Notes under the pieces: generated by a model
Seen by the model: the letters and a program-made list of their open reading frames with translations, nothing else
Databases searched by the model: none
What the model was told of the DNA's origin: nothing
Program-made: the position numbers and the translations under genes
Source: Cyclobacteriaceae bacterium
Lineage (GTDB): Bacteria; Bacteroidota; Bacteroidia; Cytophagales; Cyclobacteriaceae
DNA length: 54,611 nt
Assembly (NCBI GenBank): GCA_015488485.1
Contig: WFNR01000058.1
Span: 1 to 54,611 of the forward strand
Direction of reading: 5' to 3'
Shown here: positions 25,279-32,839 of the stretch, one piece after another
Numbering within the stretch: position 1 is the first letter of the stretch
How the letters are laid out: the number at the start of each line of letters is the position of its first letter

Positions 25279-27723
25279 TTAAGCAGGCTTTTTTCTGATA
25301 AAACCCATTTCCACAGCAATAGTTCCCAATATCACCAGCAGCAGCAAAATAGTGCTGGCGGTCGTCAGCGGATTGCCGATGCGATATACGGCCGGGTCGA
25401 AGCGGAAGACGATCTCATGCTCGCCCCCGGGCACCACCAGCGCTCGCAATACATAATTGGCACGTATGATGTCCACCGGTTCCCCGTCAATAGTAGCCTG
25501 CCAGCCATGCGGATAATAAATATCTGCAAAGGCCACCAGGGCCTGATCGGTGAGGCTGGCCTTAAAGCGCAGTTCGTTGGGCTGATAGTGTGTAAGGGTA
25601 ATGCTGCCAGTGCCGGTAAAGGAGGTTTTCGGCAGGGTGAATTTGCTGCCGTCCACAATGGCAATATGGCGGGTATCGGTACGGCAGGTTGCATCCAGTT
25701 CTTCATCGGCACTGTTTACTACCAGCACCTCCCGCACCGGCCAGGCGTTGCCGTAGGCGCCCGGGTTTGGCAGCACTGCCTCGCGACTATTGCCGGCCAG
25801 CAGGTAGCGGGTGTTCAGCATGTTCAATACCGGCAGACTGGCTGGCAAATTACCACCGCTTTGCAGGCTGCTGACAATCTGCTGATGTTCATTGTTCAGG
25901 CAGTGGTCGATCAGGTCCTGGTACCTGCGCATTTTGGCGCCATGGTAGCCGCCTATCGACTTGTGGTAGTAGCTGGTGCGCGCTTCGTTCCACGGGTTGA
26001 TCAGGTTGAACACCCGATAATATTTCTCCTTGTCCTGTAAAATATACTTGTCGGCTCCGTTCATGGCAAAATACTGCCTTTTGGCGCTGCGGGAAAAGGC
26101 GTCTTCATTGAGAAAACGCTTATCCACCGTCCACATATCTACCAGTATCAGTCCGCCCAGCACCATATAAAGTGTGCTGCTGCCTATTTTCTTTTGCAGA
26201 GCGGCCCAGATACCACCTCCTGCCAGCAGCACGAATATGAATGCCCGCCAGGCATCGCTGCGCAACAGCGCCTTGCGGTCGGCACGCAGCGGGTCGATAA
26301 GCATCTCGGGCAGGCGACTGTCAATTGCCCCTGCATAGCTGAAGCTGCCCGCTAGCAGGATAAGCAGCAAGCTGAAACCCGCACTGATGCCCAGTGCCCA
26401 GTACAAAGCTTTGTGGTTGGGCTTTTCCTGGCGCAGGAAGAGCTCCAGCCCCGTAAAGGCCAGCAGATTGATAAGAAAGATGCTGATAATCAAGGCAAAA
26501 GTGACCGACCGGAACTTGTTATAACCAGGCAGGTAATCGAACATCAGGTAGTTGAAGCTGCTAAAATTACTACCCCACGACCACACAATACCCAGGATGA
26601 TGAGCGGTACCGTCCAGCTTAGCATAAAGCGGCCGTGCACGAACAGGCTGAGCACAAACAGAAAGATGACTATGGCCCCGGCATAATAGGGGGCGGTAAT
26701 GGGTTGGTCGCCCCAGTAGGTGGGCATTTTAGCCAGTTGTTGTTTAATCTCGGCACGCGACAGACCGCTGCGCTGCATTAGCTTACCGGTTTCCGAGTCG
26801 GGAGCCAGGGCTTGCTGGCTGGCACCACCCAGGATGTTGGGAATAAACAAGGTGAGCGGCTCGTAGATGCCGTTGCTGTACTGAAAGGCATAGGACTTGG
26901 CCAGCCCTTCCGTGTTGGCATCTTCGTCCGTCTGCGTAAGCTCCGATTTGCCCCGGATCGAGTATTTAGAGTATTCCATAGTAGCCATAAACGACCCGGC
27001 AAAGGTGCCCAGTGCCAGCAGAGCGGCTGCCAGCAGGGTTGCTGCTGTTTTGAGATAGTCGGCAGATTGTTGTTGACGCCAGGCCACCACCGCCCGGGCC
27101 AGCAGGTAGGCCAGTACGATAAAAGCCAGGTAATAAGTGATTTGCAGGTGGTTGGCGCGCAGGTGCAGGGCCAGCCCCAGAGCGGTAAGCGTAAAGCCGC
27201 TTAGCCGGCTGCGGCTAAAGGCCAGGTGCACACCCCCCAGTACTAATGGCATGTAAGCAATAGCCAGAATACGGGCATTGTGCCCGGCAGCCAGCCCGAT
27301 GATATTGAAGGACGTAAGCCCGTAGGCCAGCGCCCCGCCTATGGCCAGCCAGGGTCGTACGCCAAAAGCCAGCAGCATGATGTAAAAAGATAAAAAAGCC
27401 AGGAACATTACCTTAACCGGGTGCGGCAGCCCCAGCGATAGCACCGCCTGAATGCCCTCGAGGATACCGATACCCCATTTGGTGCTGATCAGGTAAGCCG
27501 GCATGCCGCCAAACATGCTGTTGGTCCACAGCGCTTCGCGGCCGGTCTGCTGGCGGTAGTCAAGTACTTCCTTGGCCGCCCCCTCCCATTGCAGGATATC
27601 GTGCTGCTGCAGGGTTTTGTGCTCAAAAAATACGGGTTTGAAATAGACAACCGTAACCAATAGAAAAACCAATATGGCTAATAGATGTGGTAGTACCTGG
27701 CTCTTGAAATCAATCTTTTGCAT
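25279..27723 (-). CDS. YfhO-like polytopic membrane protein
   Basis: 814 residues. An N-terminal helix (LLAILVFLLVTVVYF) precedes a large loop (LWTNSMFGGMPAYLIS) and about 11-12 further helices to residue 510. A final part of about 260 residues, mostly periplasmic, contains YYRVFNL and HGWQATIDGEPVDIIRANYVLRAL, ending with one last helix (STILLLLVILGTIAVEMGF). This layout is that of YfhO-family proteins, which share the fold of GT-C glycosyltransferases and act on cell-surface polymers in Gram-positives; the Bacteroidota function is unknown. The gene is divergent from ffh. Confidence 0.85.
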   Translation of the reverse strand: MQKIDFKSQVLPHLLAILVFLLVTVVYFKPVFFEHKTLQQHDILQWEGAAKEVLDYRQQTGREALWTNSMFGGMPAYLISTKWGIGILEGIQAVLSLGLPHPVKVMFLAFLSFYIMLLAFGVRPWLAIGGALAYGLTSFNIIGLAAGHNARILAIAYMPLVLGGVHLAFSRSRLSGFTLTALGLALHLRANHLQITYYLAFIVLAYLLARAVVAWRQQQSADYLKTAATLLAAALLALGTFAGSFMATMEYSKYSIRGKSELTQTDEDANTEGLAKSYAFQYSNGIYEPLTLFIPNILGGASQQALAPDSETGKLMQRSGLSRAEIKQQLAKMPTYWGDQPITAPYYAGAIVIFLFVLSLFVHGRFMLSWTVPLIILGIVWSWGSNFSSFNYLMFDYLPGYNKFRSVTFALIISIFLINLLAFTGLELFLRQEKPNHKALYWALGISAGFSLLLILLAGSFSYAGAIDSRLPEMLIDPLRADRKALLRSDAWRAFIFVLLAGGGIWAALQKKIGSSTLYMVLGGLILVDMWTVDKRFLNEDAFSRSAKRQYFAMNGADKYILQDKEKYYRVFNLINPWNEARTSYYHKSIGGYHGAKMRRYQDLIDHCLNNEHQQIVSSLQSGGNLPASLPVLNMLNTRYLLAGNSREAVLPNPGAYGNAWPVREVLVVNSADEELDATCRTDTRHIAIVDGSKFTLPKTSFTGTGSITLTHYQPNELRFKASLTDQALVAFADIYYPHGWQATIDGEPVDIIRANYVLRALVVPGGEHEIVFRFDPAVYRIGNPLTTASTILLLLVILGTIAVEMGFIRKKPA

Positions 27724-27818
27724 GGCTCGATGAATAAACTGCTAATATCCTGAAATCGTAGCTGAATGAAAAACAGGTAGTGGGTTTCTTTGTAATTGCC
27801 ACCATTATTAGCAGAAAT

Positions 27819-27837
27819 CCCCGGATTTATTCCGGGG
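27819..27837. repeat. REP-like palindrome CCCCGGA-N5-TCCGGGG
   Basis: Perfect 7-bp GC-only-plus-A stem with a TTTAT loop, in AT-rich surroundings between divergent genes. No T-tract follows on either strand, so it is not a normal terminator for either neighbour. Confidence 0.65.
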
Positions 27838-28011
27838 TCTGCGCTGAAAGTCAAGATCATTGCATTCTTCTGGTTTATACTACTTTGTCTCATTCACAGT
27901 AATCGTTTTTTTATTTTTACATATCTTAACAAATGAACATTTGAACTTTAGACAAAACTTTTTTCAATTTTAGTCTTGAACACTCATGCTAAAAAAATCA
28001 CTCTAAACACT

Positions 28012-28019
28012 TATTTTTG
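28012..28019 (+). promoter_or_regulatory. -7 promoter element (TATTTTTG) of ffh
   Basis: Exact TAnnTTTG 23 nt upstream of the ATG at 28043. The nearest TTG (27976-27978) is too far upstream for a normal -33. Confidence 0.5.
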
Positions 28020-28042
28020 CTCATTGAAAAACACATAGCAAG

Positions 28043-29374
28043 ATGTTTGAGAGTTTAAATGCACGACTTGACCGGGCCATCAAGAATCTGAAGGGACAGG
28101 GGCGCATTACCGAAATCAATGTAGCCTCTACGGTAAAGGAGATCCGCAAGGCGCTGATTGAGGCCGATGTTAACTATAAGGTAGCCAAAGAGGTTACCGA
28201 CAAGATACGTCAGGAAGCGCTGGGGCGCGATGTGCTGATAGCCGTATCACCCGGTCAGTTGCTTACTAAAATAGTGGAGGAGGAGCTCACCCGCCTGATG
28301 GGTGGCAGCCAGGCGCCTATCAACCTCACCGGCAATCCGGCTGTAGTGCTGGTGGCCGGTCTGCAAGGTTCGGGTAAAACCACTTTCTCCGGCAAGCTGG
28401 CCAATATGCTGAAGAAGCAGGGTAAAACGGTGATGCTGGCCGCTTGCGATGTGTACCGCCCTGCCGCTATCGACCAGCTTAAGGTGCTGGGCGAACAGGT
28501 AGGGGTAGAGGTATATACCGAGCCCGACAACAAGAATCCGTTGCAGATTGCCCGTAATGCCGTGCAGCAGGCCAGAGCCACCGGCAAAAAGGTGCTGATA
28601 GTAGATACGGCCGGTCGTCTGGCGGTAGATGAGGAAATGATGCAGGAGATAGAAGGGCTGAAAAAAGAACTGCAGCCCTCCGAAACCCTGTTTGTGGTGG
28701 ACTCCATGACCGGTCAGGATGCCGTGAACACCGCCAAGACCTTTAACGAGCGCCTCGATTTTGACGGAGTGGTGCTCACCAAGCTGGATGGCGATACCCG
28801 TGGCGGAGCGGCCCTCTCCATTCGCACGGTAGTGGATAAGCCCATTAAGTTTGTCAGCACCGGTGAAAAGATGGAGGATATCGACCTCTTTCATCCCGAC
28901 CGTATGGCCAGCCGTATCCTTGGCATGGGCGATGTGATATCGCTGGTGGAAAAGGCCCAGCAGACATTCGATGAAGAACAGGCCCGTAAGCTGCAGAAAA
29001 AGATCAGGCGTAATGAGTTTGACCTCAATGATTTTCTCAACCAGTTGGAGCAAATCAAAAAGATGGGCAATTTCAAGGATCTGGTAGGCATGATACCCGG
29101 CATGGGCAAGGCTATCAAAGATATGGATCTGGACAACGAGCAGTTCAAGCCCATTGAGGCCATCATCAAATCGATGACTCCTGAGGAGCGCGCCAATCCC
29201 GATATTCTCAACGGCAGCCGCAGAAAGCGTATTGCCCGCGGCAGCGGCACTTCGGTGCAAGAGGTAAACAGCCTGATGAAGCAGTTTGCCGATATGCGCA
29301 AAATGATGAAAATGATGAATAAGAAAGGGGGCATGCGTCAGGGCCTGGCCAACTTGATGGGCGGGTTGCGCTAG
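28043..29374 (+). CDS. ffh: Signal recognition particle protein Ffh
   Basis: 443 residues, normal for the family. The N domain starts MFESLNARLDRAIKNLKGQGRITE. The G domain has G1 GLQGSGKTTF (about residues 104-113), DVYRPAAIDQLKVL, DTAGRL, TKLDGDTRGGAALS and the closing DLFHPDRMASRILGMGD. The M domain (LRKLQ, MKKMGNFKDLVGMIPGM, then a methionine-rich end MRKMMKMMNKKGGMRQ) binds 4.5S RNA and signal sequences. It targets nascent membrane proteins to FtsY/SecYEG. No SRP RNA was recognised in the window. Confidence 0.97.
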   Translation: MFESLNARLDRAIKNLKGQGRITEINVASTVKEIRKALIEADVNYKVAKEVTDKIRQEALGRDVLIAVSPGQLLTKIVEEELTRLMGGSQAPINLTGNPAVVLVAGLQGSGKTTFSGKLANMLKKQGKTVMLAACDVYRPAAIDQLKVLGEQVGVEVYTEPDNKNPLQIARNAVQQARATGKKVLIVDTAGRLAVDEEMMQEIEGLKKELQPSETLFVVDSMTGQDAVNTAKTFNERLDFDGVVLTKLDGDTRGGAALSIRTVVDKPIKFVSTGEKMEDIDLFHPDRMASRILGMGDVISLVEKAQQTFDEEQARKLQKKIRRNEFDLNDFLNQLEQIKKMGNFKDLVGMIPGMGKAIKDMDLDNEQFKPIEAIIKSMTPEERANPDILNGSRRKRIARGSGTSVQEVNSLMKQFADMRKMMKMMNKKGGMRQGLANLMGGLR

Positions 29375-29436
29375 TAGTCGTTACCTGGCTTGCAGGAATT
29401 CGGTTGAAATTTCCGGATTAAGCAACTTATCGACTG

Positions 29437-30417
29437 TTAGCCCCTGTACATCACCGCCTTTACCGCTTCGATGGTGCGCCTGGCATTGGGCAGGGTGGCT
29501 TCTATCAGGGTAGGAGCATAGGCCAGCGGTACATCCTGGCTGTTTACTTTGTGTACGGGGGCATCCAGGTAGTCGAAGGCGTACTTCTGCACATGGTAGG
29601 TGATATGCGAGGCAATGGAGGCCAGCGGCCAGGCTTCTTCTACCACCACCAGGCGGTTGGTTTTCTTAACCGAATTTACCACGGTTTCATAATCGATAGG
29701 CCGCACGGTGCGCAGGTCCACTATTTCGGCACTGATACCTTCTTTGGCCAGTTCATCGGCCGCTTTTACCACCTCGTGGTATATCTTGCCGAAGGTTACC
29801 AGGGTTACGTCATTGCCTTCGCGTTTTACCTCGGCCTTGCCCAGTGGTATCAGGTATTCGCCTTCCGGCACCTGGCCTTTCATGCCGTACATCAGCTCCG
29901 ATTCCATAAAAATCACCGGGTCGTCATCGCGGATGGCGGCCTTGAGCAGCCCTTTGCCATCGTAGGGGGTGGACGGCACCACTACCTTGAGGCCGGGGGT
30001 GTTGGCATACCAGTTTTCAAAATTCTGTGAGTGCTGGGCGGCCAGCATGCCGGCATTGCCGGTAGGGCCGCGAAAAACGATGGGGATGGGAAACTGCCCG
30101 CCACTCATATACAGCATTTTGGCGGCCGAGTTGATAACCTGGTCGATAGCCACCAATGAGAAGTTGAAAGTCATAAACTCAATGATTGGTCGCAGGCCGT
30201 TCATGGCTGCGCCCACTCCCAGACCGGCAAAGCCCAGTTCGGTAATGGGTGTGTCGATCACCCGCTGCGGCCCGAACTCATCGAGCATGCCCTGGCTTAC
30301 CTTATAGGCGCCATTGTACTCGGCCACTTCTTCGCCCATCAGAAAAACGCGCTCATCACGCCTCATCTCTTCACTCATGGCCTCGCCCAGGGCTTGCCGG
30401 AATTGTATCTCTCTCAT
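29437..30417 (-). CDS. pdhB: Pyruvate dehydrogenase E1 component, beta subunit
   Basis: 326 residues. It opens MREIQFRQALGEAMSEEMRRD and has the thiamine-diphosphate-binding Glu region VFLMGEEVAEYNGAYKVSQGM, then FGPQRVIDTPITELGFAGLGVGAA, RGPTGNAGMLAAQHSQ, VVPSTPYDGKGLLKAAI and the C-terminal LVVVEEAWPLASIASHI. It forms the E1 heterotetramer with PdhA and decarboxylates pyruvate. No pdhA or E2 gene is adjacent, which is common in this phylum. It is convergent with ffh, with 62 nt between them and no strong terminator. Confidence 0.95.
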   Translation of the reverse strand: MREIQFRQALGEAMSEEMRRDERVFLMGEEVAEYNGAYKVSQGMLDEFGPQRVIDTPITELGFAGLGVGAAMNGLRPIIEFMTFNFSLVAIDQVINSAAKMLYMSGGQFPIPIVFRGPTGNAGMLAAQHSQNFENWYANTPGLKVVVPSTPYDGKGLLKAAIRDDDPVIFMESELMYGMKGQVPEGEYLIPLGKAEVKREGNDVTLVTFGKIYHEVVKAADELAKEGISAEIVDLRTVRPIDYETVVNSVKKTNRLVVVEEAWPLASIASHITYHVQKYAFDYLDAPVHKVNSQDVPLAYAPTLIEATLPNARRTIEAVKAVMYRG

Positions 30418-30439
30418 AACTGCGGTTGTTAACGGGGAG

Positions 30440-30447
30440 CAAAATTA
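30440..30447 (-). promoter_or_regulatory. -7 promoter element (TAATTTTG) of pdhB
   Basis: Exact TAnnTTTG on the minus strand, 22 nt upstream of ATG 30417. Confidence 0.45.
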
Positions 30448-30506
30448 GCGATAAGCCGGCAAAAACAGAACCGGCAGGTAGGCAATCTTGCCAACCCGGA
30501 CCGGTC

Positions 30507-30749
30507 TTATTCTTTCAACAGCCTGTAGTGCATTTGTCCCTTGCCGGGATGCACAACAGTCAGGAAATATACCCCTTTGCGCTGAATAGGGCTTACATCC
30601 AGGGTAAGTGCTGTTTTATCGGAAGTATGTGACCATACGATGTTTCCCCGGCTGTTACGAATAGTGTAAAACACCGGATAGCCGAAAGAGGATGCCGGCC
30701 ACGGTTGTTGGGTAAGCCGCTCGCCATAGAGGATGCTTAGTATGGTTAT
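30507..30749 (-). pseudogene. Orphan T9SS type-A sorting-tail remnant
   Basis: An 80-codon open stretch with no start codon, bounded by in-frame TAA at 30750-30752 and ending with TAA at 30507. The translation contains YPVFYTIRNSRGNIVW, DVSPIQRKGVYFLTVV and the ending GQMHYRLLKE, which fit the C-terminal Por-secretion tail (GxYFLxV then a basic RLxKx end). It has no body domain of its own. It lies directly behind, and one frame off from, the decayed gliding-type surface-protein gene. It is either the last fragment of a deleted T9SS cargo gene or part of a formerly fused product. Confidence 0.6.
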
Positions 30750-31734
30750 TTAAGAATAGTTAATTCTCCCTTATATTCTATCTCCACATAACGGTGTTTT
30801 AGACGGTAATAATATGAGCCCGGGCTTAGCCCTTCACCATGCCACTCATTATGATAATAAACAGATTGATATACTTGTTGGCCCCAGCGGTTTACTACCG
30901 TAAGTATCCAGCGGTTGTCTTGCAACCCTTCTATTGTAAAGGATTCATTGTATTCATCTCCATTGGGCGTAAATACATTGGGTATTTCCAGTTCTTTGAT
31001 TGGTTCTACAAAGACACTGTCTATAAAGTAATAAGATGAATTTGAATTAACACGTATATTGTCACTGACCTTAGAAAATTTAGTCTTATTATTTGTAAAG
31101 AAGTTACCAATTGTAAGAAACTTACTTTGTTTATCGCTGAGAAAAGACTGATAAAGTAATACCCAGTTTTTTTATCATGTATAATTTGCTCAAAAACTAC
31201 TTGTGGTTCAAAAGGTAGCCTGGAGCACGAATCAGAGGTTATGGCAACTTCAGTAAATAGCATGCCTAGATTGTTGGAAGCATATTGTTTATTATCTGCA
31301 AGACTTATATAAAAGCCAGCTATATACCTTTGTTTTGGTTGTAGAGGGGTACTCAATTCAACTTGAATATATTCTCGGTACTCTGGACAAATACCATTGT
31401 TTTGGACAAGGGTTATTATACCTAACATATTTTTGCCACTTTGTGGCGTCTGATACCCTGCCGAAATTATGGATGTATTAAAGGGATGATTCGGACATGA
31501 TTCTGGAAGCATTAAGCTAAAGAAATCAGGAGTTCCTTTTGTTGGCATTTTCCAATGAGAAATGGCTTGGTCAAATTCTGTTTTATTTTGCGTATATCCA
31601 CAATTTAGTTCATTATACTCCTCAAAACTAGGGTTGGGTACCAGATTTTGGCTAAAACTAAAGGTGGCAAAGACTGAAATAAGCAGTATCGCTAATAAAA
31701 TAGTAAGAAAACTATTGGGACTTGACTTTGCCAT
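30746..31734 (-). pseudogene. Frameshifted T9SS surface protein with gliding-type C-terminal domain
   Basis: The frame from ATG 31734 encodes a signal peptide (LTILLAILLISVFATFSFSQ), then NLVPNPSFEEYNELNC and a galactose-binding-like jelly-roll domain to FEQIIHDKK. There a run of seven A (plus-strand T at 31167-31173) shifts the frame. Read with one extra A, the protein continues NWVLLYQSFLSDKQSKFLTIGNFF, the normal continuation of this domain, then IPNVFTPNGDEYNESF, VVNRWGQQVYQ, EWHGEGLSPGSYYYRL and ends LTILK at 30746, a complete gliding-motility sorting domain. Without the shift the product ends at 31021 with no sorting signal. Disabled, phase-variable or a homopolymer sequencing error; the sequence alone cannot decide. 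Confidence 0.75.
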
Positions 31735-31747
31735 CAGTAAAGCATTC

Positions 31748-31828
31748 TCATTGAATCATAATCTGCTCCAATTCTTCCCGCCTATTCAAGCCAAGCCAGT
31801 AGAAGAATGTTTTGATGAAAATATTCAT
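31748..31828 (-). CDS. Possible 26-residue leader peptide
   Basis: ATG 31828 opens a 26-codon frame (MNIFIKTFFYWLGLNRREEL...) that stops 13 nt before the ATG of the frameshifted surface-protein gene. An exact -7 box TAATTTTG (plus-strand 31850-31857) lies 21 nt upstream of it, nearer to this ATG than to the surface-protein ATG. It may be translated as a leader, or the stretch may simply be 5' untranslated RNA. No family recognised. Confidence 0.25.
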   Translation of the reverse strand: MNIFIKTFFYWLGLNRREELEQIMIQ

Positions 31829-31849
31829 TAGTAAAAATACACAAAAGAG

Positions 31850-31857
31850 CAAAATTA
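31850..31857 (-). promoter_or_regulatory. -7 promoter element (TAATTTTG) upstream of the decayed surface-protein gene
   Basis: Exact TAnnTTTG on the minus strand; gives a leader of about 115 nt to ATG 31734. Confidence 0.35.
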
Positions 31858-31989
31858 TCAACTTTTTACCCTAATGGTAATGCTACACTGCCGTACATTT
31901 AATAAAAGTGGGGTGATGATAAAATCCTGTATTCGGTTATTTTTCCAGCGCCAATTCTACTACCCGTTATTGGTTATTTGGTGCTTGAT

Positions 31990-32235
31990 TTAGAGCTGTT
32001 TGATTTTTGCATAAAATTCTTCCTTTTGCATTTCAGAAAGATACCCAAGCCATCTGCGGGCATTATCTATAATAAATCTTGGAACGGGGTCTATATGTGA
32101 CTGGATGGGAAAAGACCTCGGCAAATCGCTGCGGGCATAGATATCATGTCCACCTGTAGTACGGATTATACTGCAACCTTCATTTTTCAGAAACTTGCGA
32201 AATTTCTTTAATGGCACATTATTCGGATTAGCCAC
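31990..32235 (-). CDS. hicA: HicA-type mRNA interferase toxin
   Basis: 81 residues. VPLKKFRKFLKNEGCSIIRTTGGHDIYARSD has the double-stranded-RNA-binding-like HicA core with the catalytic His in GGHDIY, followed by a longer basic C-terminal part (IDNARRWLGYL). HicA toxins cleave mRNA. The start shares one base with the stop of the upstream hicB-like gene, giving an antitoxin-first order. The DNA is AT-rich compared with the flanking core genes, suggesting acquisition. Confidence 0.82.
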   Translation of the reverse strand: MANPNNVPLKKFRKFLKNEGCSIIRTTGGHDIYARSDLPRSFPIQSHIDPVPRFIIDNARRWLGYLSEMQKEEFYAKIKQL

Positions 32236-32618
32236 TACGCTGGAATTGCTACGGGCATAGTCTGCTTACGAAAGTCGTATTCATTGATAATTTCAGACAA
32301 ATATGCATGTTTTTTAATCATATCTGTCATGGCCGGTTGAACAAACTTTTTCTTTCGTTTTAGCTTAGTCCAGCCCAATCTGGAGAGTTCAGCCTCAAGC
32401 GTTTTCTTGTTCATAGTATATCTAAAAAATTCCTCAATTGCTACCTTTAGGGATTCCCGTGCTTCGTTTTCCGTGTTTCCGTAGCCGGAGAGATCGAACA
32501 CAGGGCTGTAGTATATGATAGCATTCCCTTCTTGCAAGACGAAAATCGGAATATTTTCAAAGTTTGCTTGATTACCACCCGATTGGATATTACCACTGGC
32601 TTTTAAAGTTGGTCTCAT
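32235..32618 (-). CDS. hicB: HicB-type antitoxin
   Basis: 127 residues. The partially degraded RNase-H-like HicB domain is seen in IFVLQEGNAIIYYSPVFDLSGYGNTENEARESLKVAIEEFF (residues about 25-66). The C-terminal part (LSRLGWTKLKRKKKFVQP) is basic but shows no clear helix-turn-helix. It should bind and neutralise HicA. No TAnnTTTG was found upstream. Assignment as HicB rests on the domain pattern and the adjacent HicA. Confidence 0.8.
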   Translation of the reverse strand: MRPTLKASGNIQSGGNQANFENIPIFVLQEGNAIIYYSPVFDLSGYGNTENEARESLKVAIEEFFRYTMNKKTLEAELSRLGWTKLKRKKKFVQPAMTDMIKKHAYLSEIINEYDFRKQTMPVAIPA

Positions 32619-32780
32619 AAGAATTGAGTAAACAAGTTTCTTTCTTTACTAGTACAATAATAACGTTTTTGTATAAAATTGATTTAGTGGTAGCCCCTTT
32701 TATGCGTATTTGAAGTTTTAGGCAAATTGTGGAAACCAAACAATTTGTACATATTGCCAAAGTCAGGCGCCTCATCTGAT

Positions 32781-32811
32781 AAAAAAAGGGAGCAGATTAA
32801 TACCTGCTCCC
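32781..32811 (-). terminator. Rho-independent terminator of the S46 peptidase gene
   Basis: On the minus strand GGGAGCAG-N8-CTGCTCCC (32788-32811, perfect 8-bp stem) is followed by seven T (32781-32787). It lies 29 nt after the stop codon at 32840. Confidence 0.9.
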
Positions 32812-32839
32812 GGAGATGTGGGATAATCCCAACAGTTTG

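Larger units (their letters stand above)
27724..28042. other. Divergent intergenic region between the YfhO-like gene and ffh
   Basis: 319 nt with no gene recognised. It contains a strong palindrome at 27819-27837 and the ffh promoter element near its right end. The left part is the leader of the minus-strand gene, for which no TAnnTTTG was found. Confidence 0.5.

Noticed and set aside
28247-29260. Long open frames antisense to ffh (also antisense to the M48 protease, S46 peptidase, VOC, sufS, CDF and APC genes)
   Set aside because: They lie opposite clearly conserved genes, have no recognisable domains and skewed composition, and are by-products of the codon use of the real genes.
29375-29436. 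Terminator between convergent ffh and pdhB
   Set aside because: No stem of adequate length followed by a T-tract could be found on either strand.
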